Origin: JAEUMW01 sp039807745
GTDB taxonomy: Bacteria; Pseudomonadota; Gammaproteobacteria; Burkholderiales; JAEUMW01
NCBI GenBank assembly: GCA_039807745.1
Contig: JBDHRV010000159.1
Coordinates: 1-7,688, forward strand
Direction of reading: 5' to 3'
DNA length: 7,688 nucleotides
Positions 1-6,134 of the stretch are shown in pieces. A model generated the notes under the pieces. The model saw nothing but the letters and a program-made list of their open reading frames with translations, did not search any database and was not told the origin of the DNA. Numbering within the stretch: the stretch's first letter is position 1; each line of letters opens with the position of its first letter. The translations under genes and the position numbers were made by a program.

Positions 1-76
1 GTTCAGCATTCCCATCTCCTTTTCCCAGACACGGTTTTACCCCAAATTCGTGTCCAGAAAAATCGGGGCCGGAGCA
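1..76 (-). mobile_element. Putative end of an IS3-family (IS2-like) insertion sequence, running off the left edge
   Basis: Read on the minus strand from 76, the sequence begins TGCTCCGGCCCC, then GATTTTT, then CTGGACA. This layout (TG, five bases, GCCCC, seven bases, then a C..GACA block) resembles the terminal repeat of IS2-type elements as I remember it; IS3-family ends are TG...CA. About 50 bases further in, AAAAGGAG (23-16) stands 6 nt before an ATG at 9-7, where a transposase orfA would be expected, but only three codons (M-L-N) are visible. A 6-bp inverted pair, GACACG (28-33) and CGTGTC (49-54), lies inside. Only one end is in the window, so no target duplication can be seen. The family assignment is inference from the end sequence alone. 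Confidence 0.4.
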
Positions 77-118
77 AAGACGCTTGCGTGTGGCCTCGCT
101 GGCCAGTACCTTCCTCAT
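1..118 (-). CDS. Small unrecognised reading frame, probably interrupted by the putative IS end
   Basis: An ATG at 118-116 is preceded by AGGAG (130-126) with a good 7-nt spacer, and the frame stays open to the left edge (39 codons). The first 14 residues are MRKVLASEATRKRL; the next codon is the TGC that opens the putative insertion-sequence end. If that end is real, only codons 1-14 belong to the original gene and the rest is chance reading into the element, making this a broken gene. The ATG overlaps the TGA of the frame upstream as ATGA, the classic arrangement of translationally coupled genes. I do not recognise the protein. It is short and could be chance. Confidence 0.22.
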   Translation of the reverse strand, partial: MRKVLASEATRKRLCSGPDFSGHEFGVKPCLGKGDGNAE

Positions 119-192
119 CGGGATGCTCCTGTCAGTGGGTTGGATCGAACGCCGCCAAGCGTCCAGTCCATAGGATGCATCTCACCCAAAAT

Positions 193-432
193 TCACAGCA
201 ACTCTAAGACTTCACCCATTTCGGGGTGAGGCTTCTTCACTTTTGTAACCGTCCGGGCAACACGCCTCCGCGCAGCGGTGGACCAAAATAGTCCCTCCGT
301 CGCCCAAAGATTTGCGTCGACCACCTCCCGGCTATTATCCGGCTCTGCATCGTTGGTTAGCCCCAAACACAACTTGCACACCCGCTCAGGATCGGTAACA
401 TCTGCCGCAGGATCTACAAAAAACAGAGACAT
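193..432 (-). CDS. Unrecognised 79-residue hypothetical protein
   Basis: The frame starts at ATG 432-430 and ends at TGA 195-193. The product has an acidic N-terminal third with a C-x-x-C pair (CKLC, about residues 19-22), a W-rich middle (residues 43-50) and a basic stretch around residues 54-68 (AARRRVARTV, then KVKK). I see no family match. The ribosome site is weak (GGGG about ten bases upstream) and codon third positions are not GC-biased like the surface-sugar and glucan genes, so it may be foreign, decaying or not a gene. After its TGA the same frame stays open for 25 more codons to a second TGA at 117-115, which overlaps the ATG at 118. A longer protein broken by a nonsense mutation is therefore possible. 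It lies divergently upstream of rfbF. Confidence 0.27.
   Translation of the reverse strand: MSLFFVDPAADVTDPERVCKLCLGLTNDAEPDNSREVVDANLWATEGLFWSTAARRRVARTVTKVKKPHPEMGEVLELL
210..231. other. Short hairpin
   Basis: TCACCC (212-217) pairs perfectly with GGGTGA (224-229) around a six-base loop. A T-G wobble and a C-G pair (210-211 with 230-231) extend the stem to eight. It has no T-run directly after it on either strand, so it is a weak candidate for a terminator. It falls just inside the 3' end of the 79-codon minus-strand frame. It may be chance. Confidence 0.25.
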
Positions 433-437
433 ATACT
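432..437 (+). promoter_or_regulatory. Possible -10 box for rfbF
   Basis: TATACT matches the sigma-70 -10 consensus at five of six positions and would give a leader of roughly 65 nt before the rfbF ATG. No convincing -35 hexamer lies 16-18 nt upstream. A second candidate, TATTAT at 333-338 with TTGCGT at 312-317, has a short 15-nt spacer. I see no sigma-54 GG/GC pair at the right spacing. Confidence 0.2.
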
Positions 438-495
438 ACTACCCCGTGCGAGATCTACTTACAACCATCCGATCAAACTCACTAGAGCGTGCACC

Positions 496-503
496 GAGAA
501 GAG
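496..503 (+). promoter_or_regulatory. Ribosome binding site of rfbF
   Basis: GAGAAGAG lies 5 nt before the ATG at 509. It is a moderate purine-rich site, and its position favours 509 over the in-frame ATG at 278. Confidence 0.55.
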
Positions 504-508
504 ACATC

Positions 509-1285
509 ATGAAAGCCATCATCCTCGCGGGCGGTTTCGGAACCCGCCTTTCCGAAGAAACCGTCCTTCGGCCGAAACCTATGGTCGAAATCGGTGGAAA
601 ACCGATCCTCTGGCACATTCTGAACATCTTCGGCGCGCATGGCGTGAACACCTTCGGGGTTGCACTCGGATATCGCGCCGAAGTGATCAAGGATTACTTC
701 TTGAATTTCTATGCGCTGAACAGCGACATTTCCGTAAATCTGGGCGATGGACGCACCACCATTCACAACGAAAATTCAAGCCATCTTCCCTGGACGGTGT
801 ATCTTGCCGACACCGGACTCAACACGCAGACCGGTGGCCGGTTGAGGCGGCTTGCGAAGTGGGTAGGTGACGACGACACATTTCTGTTTACCTACGGAGA
901 CGGGGTAGCGGACGTGGATATCACGCGGTTGATCGCGTTTCACAGAAGTCATGGGAAGCTCGCAACGGTGACAACCGTACGCTCGCCAGCGCGCTTCGGC
1001 CGGCTTGCGTTTTCAGGGGATCGTGTCACTGAATTCTTCGAGAAACCGTACGAAGGCGAGGGATGGATCAACGGCGGTTTCTTCGTGTTGAACATAAGGG
1101 CTCTCGACTACATCACCGACGACAACACCATCTGGGAGCAGGAGACGGTCGAGCGGCTTGCACTCGAAGGGCAATTGATGGGTTACCGTCATTATGGATT
1201 CTGGTCGTGCATGGACACGCTTCGCGAGAAGAACTACCTCGAGGAACTCTGGCAATCAGGCAGCCCGCCCTGGAAGGTCTGGTAG
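509..1285 (+). CDS. rfbF: Glucose-1-phosphate cytidylyltransferase
   Basis: This cytoplasmic enzyme joins CTP and glucose-1-phosphate to give CDP-glucose and pyrophosphate, the first step towards CDP-linked 3,6-dideoxyhexoses and related branched sugars. The 258-residue product matches the family's usual length of about 257. It opens with the nucleotidyltransferase signature LAGGFGTRLSEET (residues 6-18), followed by RPKPMVEIGGKPI with the expected Lys (K23). YGDGVADVD (129-137) carries the metal-binding Asp region, and EKP (178-180) and GFWSCMDTLREK (230-241) are typical of RfbF/DdhA proteins. The start at 509 gives the family's MKAIILAGG N-terminus. The frame is open back to 278, but that extension has no counterpart in the family. 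CDP-glucose 4,6-dehydratase, usually the next gene, is absent here; a different SDR gene follows 254 nt later. Confidence 0.96.
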   Translation: MKAIILAGGFGTRLSEETVLRPKPMVEIGGKPILWHILNIFGAHGVNTFGVALGYRAEVIKDYFLNFYALNSDISVNLGDGRTTIHNENSSHLPWTVYLADTGLNTQTGGRLRRLAKWVGDDDTFLFTYGDGVADVDITRLIAFHRSHGKLATVTTVRSPARFGRLAFSGDRVTEFFEKPYEGEGWINGGFFVLNIRALDYITDDNTIWEQETVERLALEGQLMGYRHYGFWSCMDTLREKNYLEELWQSGSPPWKVW

Positions 1286-1288
1286 CGC

Positions 1289-1304
1289 CCGGGTGTTCCC
1301 CCGG
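1289..1304 (+). terminator. Possible weak stem-loop just after rfbF
   Basis: CCGGG (1289-1293) can pair with CCCGG (1300-1304) around a six-base loop, starting three bases after the rfbF stop. No T-run follows (TTAACATTGC), so it is at best a weak intrinsic terminator or an RNA-stabilising 3' hairpin. Confidence 0.22.
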
Positions 1305-1461
1305 TTAACATTGCCCGCCTCCTTTCGAACGAACTTCATCGACAGTATGGGCATCGCCGTCACGCGCGCGATCGACGGTGCTCGCTCGGCGGACAGTCGG
1401 CTCATCCATGACGCTCCTTCGACCCTATTCTTGAACTGAATCTTTCCTTTCCTGAAAGCTC

Positions 1462-1470
1462 TGCGATAAA
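1462..1470 (+). promoter_or_regulatory. Possible extended -10 promoter for the SDR gene
   Basis: TGC followed directly by GATAAA resembles an extended -10 element, with four of six matches to TATAAT plus the TG. A TTGAAC at 1431-1436 is too far upstream (28 nt) to be its -35. The 254-nt gap after rfbF makes a separate promoter for the SDR gene plausible. With this promoter the transcript would begin close to or inside the hairpin at 1475-1491. Confidence 0.25.
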
Positions 1471-1474
1471 ACTA

Positions 1475-1491
1475 CATGCCCAGAGGGCATG
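1475..1491 (+). other. Perfect 7-bp hairpin in the SDR leader
   Basis: CATGCCC and GGGCATG pair perfectly around the loop AGA. The hairpin lies 48 nt before the TTG start and buries the only upstream in-frame ATG (1489-1491), which argues against use of that ATG. It could stabilise the transcript end or serve as an operator-like palindrome; no function can be read from the sequence. Confidence 0.45.
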
Positions 1492-1527
1492 CGGCACGAC
1501 AGAAACAAACCTCAATTTCAGACAAAC

Positions 1528-1534
1528 GAAGGAG
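1528..1534 (+). promoter_or_regulatory. Strong ribosome binding site that decides the TTG start
   Basis: GAAGGAG is close to the ideal Shine-Dalgarno sequence and stands 5 nt before TTG at 1540. The alternative ATG at 1489 has only GAGGG a single base away, too close to work, and would add 17 residues before the SDR nucleotide-binding strand. Confidence 0.8.
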
Positions 1535-1539
1535 TTACA

Positions 1540-2580
1540 TTGAAGATTCTTGTGACTGGTCACCAAGGCTACATCGGGTGCGTACTGGTTAAGCTTCTGC
1601 AAGACGCCGGCCACGAAGTCGTCGGGCTGGACATCGGCTTGTTCGTCGGCTGCAACTTTAGCGACCCGGGTGAAGAGTTTCCCGCCGTGAAGGTCGATCT
1701 GCGGGACGTGGAGCCGGTCCACCTGGAGGGCTTCGATGCAGTGATGCACCTCGCAGCGCTGTCCAATGATCCGCTCGGCGACGTCAATCCGCAGGTGACT
1801 TATGACATTAATCACCTTGCGTCGGTGCGGTTGGCGGCGGCCGCCAAGCAGGCGGGCGTTGGGAGGTACATATTTGCCTCCTCCTGCAGCCTGTACGGTG
1901 CCGGCGGGGGGGGATACGTGGACGAGGAGGCCGCCTTCTTCCCGGTGACGCCGTACGGCGAGTCGAAGGTGCTGACAGAACGAGACGTTTCGCTCCTTGC
2001 CGACGAGACTTTCTGCCCGACTTATCTGCGCAATGCCACGGCGTACGGCGTTTCCCCGCGCCTTCGCGCCGACATCGTCGTCAACAACCTGACCGGCTAC
2101 GCCTTCACGACGGGCAAGGTTCTCCTGCAGAGTGACGGGTCGCCCTGGCGCCCCCTCGTGCATATCGAGGACATTGCGCGGGCCTTCGTGGCAGTGCTTG
2201 CTGCGCCTCGCGAGAGAGTGTTCAACGAAGCCTTCAACGTCGGGCGTACCGAGGAGAACTATCAGATACGCGATCTCGCGCGGATGGTCGAGCAAGTCGT
2301 TCCCGGCAGCGTCGTGAGCCTGGGGGCGGGCGCCGGTCCCGACAAACGTGACTATCGCGTGAGCTTCGAGAAGATCAAACAGAAACTGCCGGAATGGCAG
2401 CCCAAGTGGATCGTCCCGCAGGGCATCACAGAACTCTACGAGGCCTATAAGAAACATGGGTTGACGCTCGAGGAGTTCGAGAGCGCTCGCTATCTTCGCA
2501 TCAAGCGTGTGCGTTCCCTGCAACAACAGGGTGACTTGGACGATAACTTGCGCTGGAAAAAGGCCGCTCCCCGGACATGA
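1540..2580 (+). CDS. NAD(P)-dependent nucleotide-sugar epimerase/dehydratase (extended SDR)
   Basis: This is a 346-residue cytoplasmic extended short-chain dehydrogenase/reductase that should act on a nucleotide-linked sugar. The Rossmann motif GHQGYIG (residues 7-13) is followed by an acidic residue ending the second strand (D31), which favours NAD. HLAALSNDP (70-78) is the usual cofactor strand, the catalytic Ser region is SSCSLYG (114-120), and the active-site pair is YGESK (Y139, K143). RPLVHIEDIARA (204-215) and FNVG (232-235) are typical of sugar epimerases and dehydratases. It lacks the GHTGFKG-type N-terminus I expect of CDP-glucose 4,6-dehydratase, so it is probably a later-step or different sugar-modifying enzyme; the exact substrate is not readable. 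The C-terminal 40 residues are highly charged. TTG is chosen as start for its strong ribosome site. Eight G in a row encode a Gly loop (G123-G125). Confidence 0.88.
   Translation: MKILVTGHQGYIGCVLVKLLQDAGHEVVGLDIGLFVGCNFSDPGEEFPAVKVDLRDVEPVHLEGFDAVMHLAALSNDPLGDVNPQVTYDINHLASVRLAAAAKQAGVGRYIFASSCSLYGAGGGGYVDEEAAFFPVTPYGESKVLTERDVSLLADETFCPTYLRNATAYGVSPRLRADIVVNNLTGYAFTTGKVLLQSDGSPWRPLVHIEDIARAFVAVLAAPRERVFNEAFNVGRTEENYQIRDLARMVEQVVPGSVVSLGAGAGPDKRDYRVSFEKIKQKLPEWQPKWIVPQGITELYEAYKKHGLTLEEFESARYLRIKRVRSLQQQGDLDDNLRWKKAAPRT
1906..1913 (+). repeat. Run of eight G inside the SDR gene
   Basis: Eight consecutive G encode Gly-Gly-Gly directly after the catalytic Ser segment. The frame is intact with eight. 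Gaining or losing one base would shift the frame about a third of the way into the protein and abolish the YxxxK site. Such tracts can slip in surface-polysaccharide genes of some bacteria; whether this one varies is unknown. Confidence 0.9.
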
Positions 2581-2646
2581 CGTCGGGCAGAATAGCGCTT
2601 TCAGTGGCAGTGAAGTCCGTGTGACAGGGACAGGATTCGTTTCGTC

Positions 2647-3591
2647 ATGAGCGTGGAAAAGCCGATCGAGTGCGCCGCACCCGTCGTAACCTTGGGAGTG
2701 CCGCTGTTCAATGGCGCGCCCTATCTCGCGTCGGCCCTCGATTCGCTGCTTGCGCAGACCTTCTCGCGCTTCGAAATCCTAATCTCCGACAACGGTTCTA
2801 CCGATGGGACAGAGGAGATCTGCCGTCGCTATGCCGCGTTGGACCGGCGGATCCGCTACTTCCGCCACGACGTCAACAGAGGCGCGGCTTGGAACCATAA
2901 CTTCCTGATCATGGAGGCTCGCGGGCGCTATTTCCGATGGCACCATTACGACGATCTGTGCGAACCACGTCATCTCGAACGATGTGTCGCCGCGCTCGAA
3001 GCCAACCCCGGGACCGTCTTGGCGTATCCCCGAACCATCCTCATCGACGCTGCCGGCGGCATCACTTCGCATTACGAGGACAGGCTAGCGCTCGACGAAG
3101 ATGCGCCGCACGCGCGACTGCGGCACTTCCTACGCAACGTATACCTGTGCAATCCGGTGCTCGGGCTCGTGCGCATGGACGCCCTGAGGCGCACAGCGCT
3201 GCACGGCGCCTACATGGCTGCCGATCACGTTCTGCTCGCGGAACTCGCGATGCAGGGGCGGTGGGTCGAGATTCCCGAGGCGCTCTTCTTCCGTCGCTTC
3301 CATTCGGCCAAGTCCACCGAGGCGAATCGCACGATGCGGGATCGTGCTGCCTGGTTTGATCCGCGCCTTCGCAGGGGCACGTTCTTCTGGCCGAATTTTC
3401 GTCTCTTTTCGGAGCGTCTCAAGGCGGTCACACGTGCGCCTGTCGGGCTGCAGGAGAAGCTGCTCTGTGCGTGGGTCGTGATCGTCTGGCAGACGGGATT
3501 CGCGGTGCGCTTGTACCGACAGCGTTGGTCGAGAAGAATGGCCCGGTTCGTTGACTGGCTGGGGATAGGTGAAAAAGTGGGCAAGAACTAG
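2647..3591 (+). CDS. Family 2 glycosyltransferase
   Basis: This 314-residue enzyme probably transfers a sugar from a nucleotide donor to a growing surface polysaccharide at the cytoplasmic face of the membrane. The GT-A fold opens with VTLGVPLFNGAPYLASALDS (14-33), then ISDNGSTDGT (46-55) with the nucleotide-binding Asp residues D48 and D53. The metal site is HHYDD (99-103), in place of the commoner ADDD. ADHVLLAEL (192-200) fits the catalytic-base and acceptor region. A hydrophobic stretch at 271-289 followed by basic residues may anchor it to the membrane. It follows the SDR gene after 66 nt, so both are probably in one transcript. The ribosome site is weak (ACAGGA about ten bases from the ATG). 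Donor and acceptor cannot be predicted. The stop shares bases with that of opgH on the other strand. Confidence 0.9.
   Translation: MSVEKPIECAAPVVTLGVPLFNGAPYLASALDSLLAQTFSRFEILISDNGSTDGTEEICRRYAALDRRIRYFRHDVNRGAAWNHNFLIMEARGRYFRWHHYDDLCEPRHLERCVAALEANPGTVLAYPRTILIDAAGGITSHYEDRLALDEDAPHARLRHFLRNVYLCNPVLGLVRMDALRRTALHGAYMAADHVLLAELAMQGRWVEIPEALFFRRFHSAKSTEANRTMRDRAAWFDPRLRRGTFFWPNFRLFSERLKAVTRAPVGLQEKLLCAWVVIVWQTGFAVRLYRQRWSRRMARFVDWLGIGEKVGKN
3588..3591. other. Shared CTAG: both convergent stop codons
   Basis: The palindrome CTAG supplies TAG to the glycosyltransferase on the plus strand (3589-3591) and TAG to opgH on the minus strand (3590-3588). No intergenic space is left for a terminator, so each transcript must end inside the opposite gene or depend on Rho. 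Confidence 0.95.
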
Positions 3592-6134
3592 GGATGTACG
3601 CCTTCCTGGAACTTCGCCCCGTCCGCGACTCCGACCCAGCCCGGTTGCGCTTTCTCTGCTGCCCAGACTTCGAAGTGAAGCGAGGACAGCACCATCGGGT
3701 CGTCGAGTAGAAGCGTCCGTTCCGGACCGGTTAGGGCTTCGGGGCCGCCCTCCAATGCCTTTTGCACGACCTCTGTCCGCTCCGCGCTCGGCGCCTCGTT
3801 CTCTACCTGACGCGCGCTGCCTGTGGCACATGCCACGGCATTGACAACGGGGTCAACGACGGCGGTGACGAAATCCGGCGCTGGCGCGGCCCGCCTCAGG
3901 TATCTGTTCGTCATCCTGATCTCGAGCGGTGGCCAGGACTCTTCCGGGATCAGGAACAGACGCGCCTTGCGAAAGCTCTGTCCGAGCGAGGCGCGACTGG
4001 TGAACACCGAGACCGGGATCGAGAGGATCAGCGCCCCGATGATGGGGAGCAGCCACCAGAGGTAGGCGGGATTCAGCCAGTAGATCCCGCTCGCCCAAAC
4101 GACGCCGAACAAGGTCTGTGTGCCGTGGCGCTTGATGGCTTCGGTCCAGGTGGTGGCGGCATCCTCGCGCGCGGGGGACTTCCAGCTTACCGTCCACCCC
4201 ATCAGCGCCGTCAGCACAAAACGGGTGTGGAACAGCATGCGGATGGGCGCGAGCAGCGCCGACATGAACATCTCGGCGACCGTGCTTGCCATCAGGCGAA
4301 CACCATCGCCATAGGGATGGGTGCCTTTTGCACCGAGCAGCAGCATGCCGAAGATCTTGGGCAGGAAGAGCAGCGTGGCCGTGGCGCTGAAGAGTGCGAT
4401 CGCCCATTCCGGATGCCACTCGGGCCATACCGGGAATAACTGATAAGGCTCGGGAAAATAGGTGGGCGGCCTCAGTGCATGCTCTGCGAGCAGCCACGTG
4501 GACACGATGAGAAAGGCGAACCACAGCGGCGCCGAGAGATACGCCATCACTCCGGTCATGAACACGGCGCGGTGGGCGGGGTGCAGTCCCTTCATGAGGA
4601 AGAGCCGGAAGTTCATCAGATTCCCCTGGCACCACCGACGATCACGCTTGAGTTCGTCGATCAGGTTGGGAGGCATCTCCTCATAGCTGCCGGGCAGATC
4701 GTAAGCAATCCAGACCGCCCAGCCAGCGCGGCGCATCAACGCTGCCTCCACGAAATCGTGCGACAGGATCTCGCCCGAGAGAGAGCCGCTCCCCGGCAGC
4801 CGCCCCAACGCGCAGTGGCGAATGAAGGGAGCCACCCGGATGATGGCGTTATGTCCCCAGTAGTGGGATTCCCCGAGCTGCCAATAATGCAGACCGGCCG
4901 TGAAGAGCGGACCATATACGCAGGTTGCAAACTGCTGCATGCGAGCATAGAGCGTCTCGCGGCCGGCTGCGCGCGGTGCGGTCTGGATAATGCCCGCGTT
5001 GGGGTTGGCCTCGGCCATGCGCACCAGACTGGTGATACAGCGGCCGCTCATCACGCTGTCGGCATCCAGCACGATCATGTAGCGGTAGTTCTTGCCCCAG
5101 CGCCGGCAGAAGTCGGCGACGTTACCGCTCTTGCGCTTGATCCGATGCCGTCGCCAGCGATGGAAGATGCGACCGAAGCCGCCCACGGCCCGACAAAGCT
5201 CCAGCCACGCTGCGACTTCGGCGACTCGCGTTTCCAGGTTGCTGCTGTCGGAGAGCACGAAGAAGTCGAAGTGCTCGAGTTCCCCGGTCATCGCCACGGA
5301 TCGATAGGTGGCGCGCAAGCCGGCAAAGACGCGCGCGACATCCTCGTTGCAGATCGGCATCACCACGGCCGTCCGCGCGTCGTCGGCGATGGGTGCATCC
5401 TCCGCCACCGTGCGCGAGATGGCGTAACGGTCGCGACCGATCAGGAGCAGGAAGAAGCCAGCCATGGCGGTCCAGAAACCGGCGGAGACCCAGCCGAACA
5501 GGATCGCGAACAGGACGAGCAACAGCGTTTCGAGCGGCTGGCCGCCGTGATAGGGCAGTACCGCGCTCATGAATTCCGTGGCCACGACCGTCTGCGCGAT
5601 CACGAGCGCGAGCAGCACGATGCGCCGGCGCAAGCCGGCGGGGTGCCAGTCGACTGTTCGGGGGTCGGAGACTTCGTCGTGTCCGCCCGGTGCTTCAGGT
5701 GTGTGCTGCCGGCGCGCGGCCCCGGGTACGATCAGCTTACTTCCCCACGGCTGCAGCAGGCGCGCAAGCCAGCCCTTCGCCCACGGTTGCGGCACCATCG
5801 ACGATCGGTTCAGCGGTGGCGTGGTGACGATGCGCAGCCGCGGCGGTCGGTCCACGGCAAGATGCGGTCCGGCGCCGCCGCTTGCGCCGTAGGCGAGCGA
5901 CAATCGCCGCTCGATCGACTGATACGCGGGGTTGTCCTGGGCATTCGCGTTTTCCGCCAGGGCGCGGTGGAGGTTGGCCATCGCCTCCCGCGTGCTGCTG
6001 GCCGCCATGCCGCGCACGCGCGCCATCAGCGCGGTACGCTTCTCGTCGCTGAGCGCCAGTCGGTCGAGATACTCTTCACACCGATCGAAGCGTCCACGCG
6101 AGTCCGTCAGTTCGGGGGCAGTATGTAGCTCCAC
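3588..6134 (-). CDS. opgH: Glucans biosynthesis glucosyltransferase H (inner membrane)
   Basis: OpgH (MdoH) is the inner-membrane family 2 glucosyltransferase that polymerises the beta-1,2-glucan backbone of osmoregulated periplasmic glucans from UDP-glucose. The 848 residues compare with 847 in E. coli. A cytoplasmic N-terminal region (1-168) precedes membrane helices around 170-233. The GT domain contains VVMPICNED (257-265), DSS (296-298), the metal site DAD (357-359), SHDFVEAALMRRAGW with the likely base D460 (458-472), and the R-x-x-R-W box RDRRW (497-501). Further membrane segments lie near 524-549, 577-600, 617-650 and 673-710, followed by a cytoplasmic tail. GTG at 6134 is chosen because it gives the family length and overlaps the end of opgG by 28 nt. 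No good ribosome site precedes it, so coupling to opgG translation is likely. The next ATG, about 36 codons on, would lose conserved-looking N-terminal sequence. Confidence 0.95.
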   Translation of the reverse strand: MELHTAPELTDSRGRFDRCEEYLDRLALSDEKRTALMARVRGMAASSTREAMANLHRALAENANAQDNPAYQSIERRLSLAYGASGGAGPHLAVDRPPRLRIVTTPPLNRSSMVPQPWAKGWLARLLQPWGSKLIVPGAARRQHTPEAPGGHDEVSDPRTVDWHPAGLRRRIVLLALVIAQTVVATEFMSAVLPYHGGQPLETLLLVLFAILFGWVSAGFWTAMAGFFLLLIGRDRYAISRTVAEDAPIADDARTAVVMPICNEDVARVFAGLRATYRSVAMTGELEHFDFFVLSDSSNLETRVAEVAAWLELCRAVGGFGRIFHRWRRHRIKRKSGNVADFCRRWGKNYRYMIVLDADSVMSGRCITSLVRMAEANPNAGIIQTAPRAAGRETLYARMQQFATCVYGPLFTAGLHYWQLGESHYWGHNAIIRVAPFIRHCALGRLPGSGSLSGEILSHDFVEAALMRRAGWAVWIAYDLPGSYEEMPPNLIDELKRDRRWCQGNLMNFRLFLMKGLHPAHRAVFMTGVMAYLSAPLWFAFLIVSTWLLAEHALRPPTYFPEPYQLFPVWPEWHPEWAIALFSATATLLFLPKIFGMLLLGAKGTHPYGDGVRLMASTVAEMFMSALLAPIRMLFHTRFVLTALMGWTVSWKSPAREDAATTWTEAIKRHGTQTLFGVVWASGIYWLNPAYLWWLLPIIGALILSIPVSVFTSRASLGQSFRKARLFLIPEESWPPLEIRMTNRYLRRAAPAPDFVTAVVDPVVNAVACATGSARQVENEAPSAERTEVVQKALEGGPEALTGPERTLLLDDPMVLSSLHFEVWAAEKAQPGWVGVADGAKFQEGVHP

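Larger units (their letters stand above)
77..508. other. Region without a confident gene, upstream of rfbF
   Basis: This stretch separates the putative IS end from rfbF. It is visibly less GC-rich than the genes to its right. Besides the weak minus-strand frames it holds a hairpin at 210-231, two promoter-like -10 boxes (TATTAT at 333-338 and TATACT at 432-437) and the rfbF leader. The plus-strand frame of rfbF stays open back to an ATG at 278, but those 77 codons do not look like part of the enzyme. I see no RNA gene, CRISPR array or long repeat here. Confidence 0.5.

Noticed and set aside
278..508. In-frame 77-codon N-terminal extension of rfbF from an ATG at 278
   Set aside because: The family starts at MKAIILAGG, a ribosome site precedes the ATG at 509, and the extension has no enzyme-like sequence.
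1431..1470. TTGAAC/GATAAA as a classical -35/-10 pair
   Set aside because: The spacing is 28 nt, far from the usual 16-18; only the extended -10 idea was kept, at low confidence.
1402..2526. 374-codon minus-strand frame opposite the SDR gene
   Set aside because: The plus strand encodes intact SDR motifs; the opposite frame has no family features.
3130..3831. 233-codon minus-strand frame across the glycosyltransferase end
   Set aside because: Arg/Gly-rich mirror frame overlapping two well-supported genes.
3822..3838. Palindrome GTGGCACATGCCAC with a partial sigma-54-like TGGCAC
   Set aside because: It lies within opgH coding sequence and no TTGC follows at the right spacing.
4479..6128. 549-codon plus-strand frame opposite opgH
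   Set aside because: It is antisense to a clearly recognisable OpgH. Its composition (His, Gln, Arg, Gly rich, no domain) is that of a mirror frame in GC-rich DNA.
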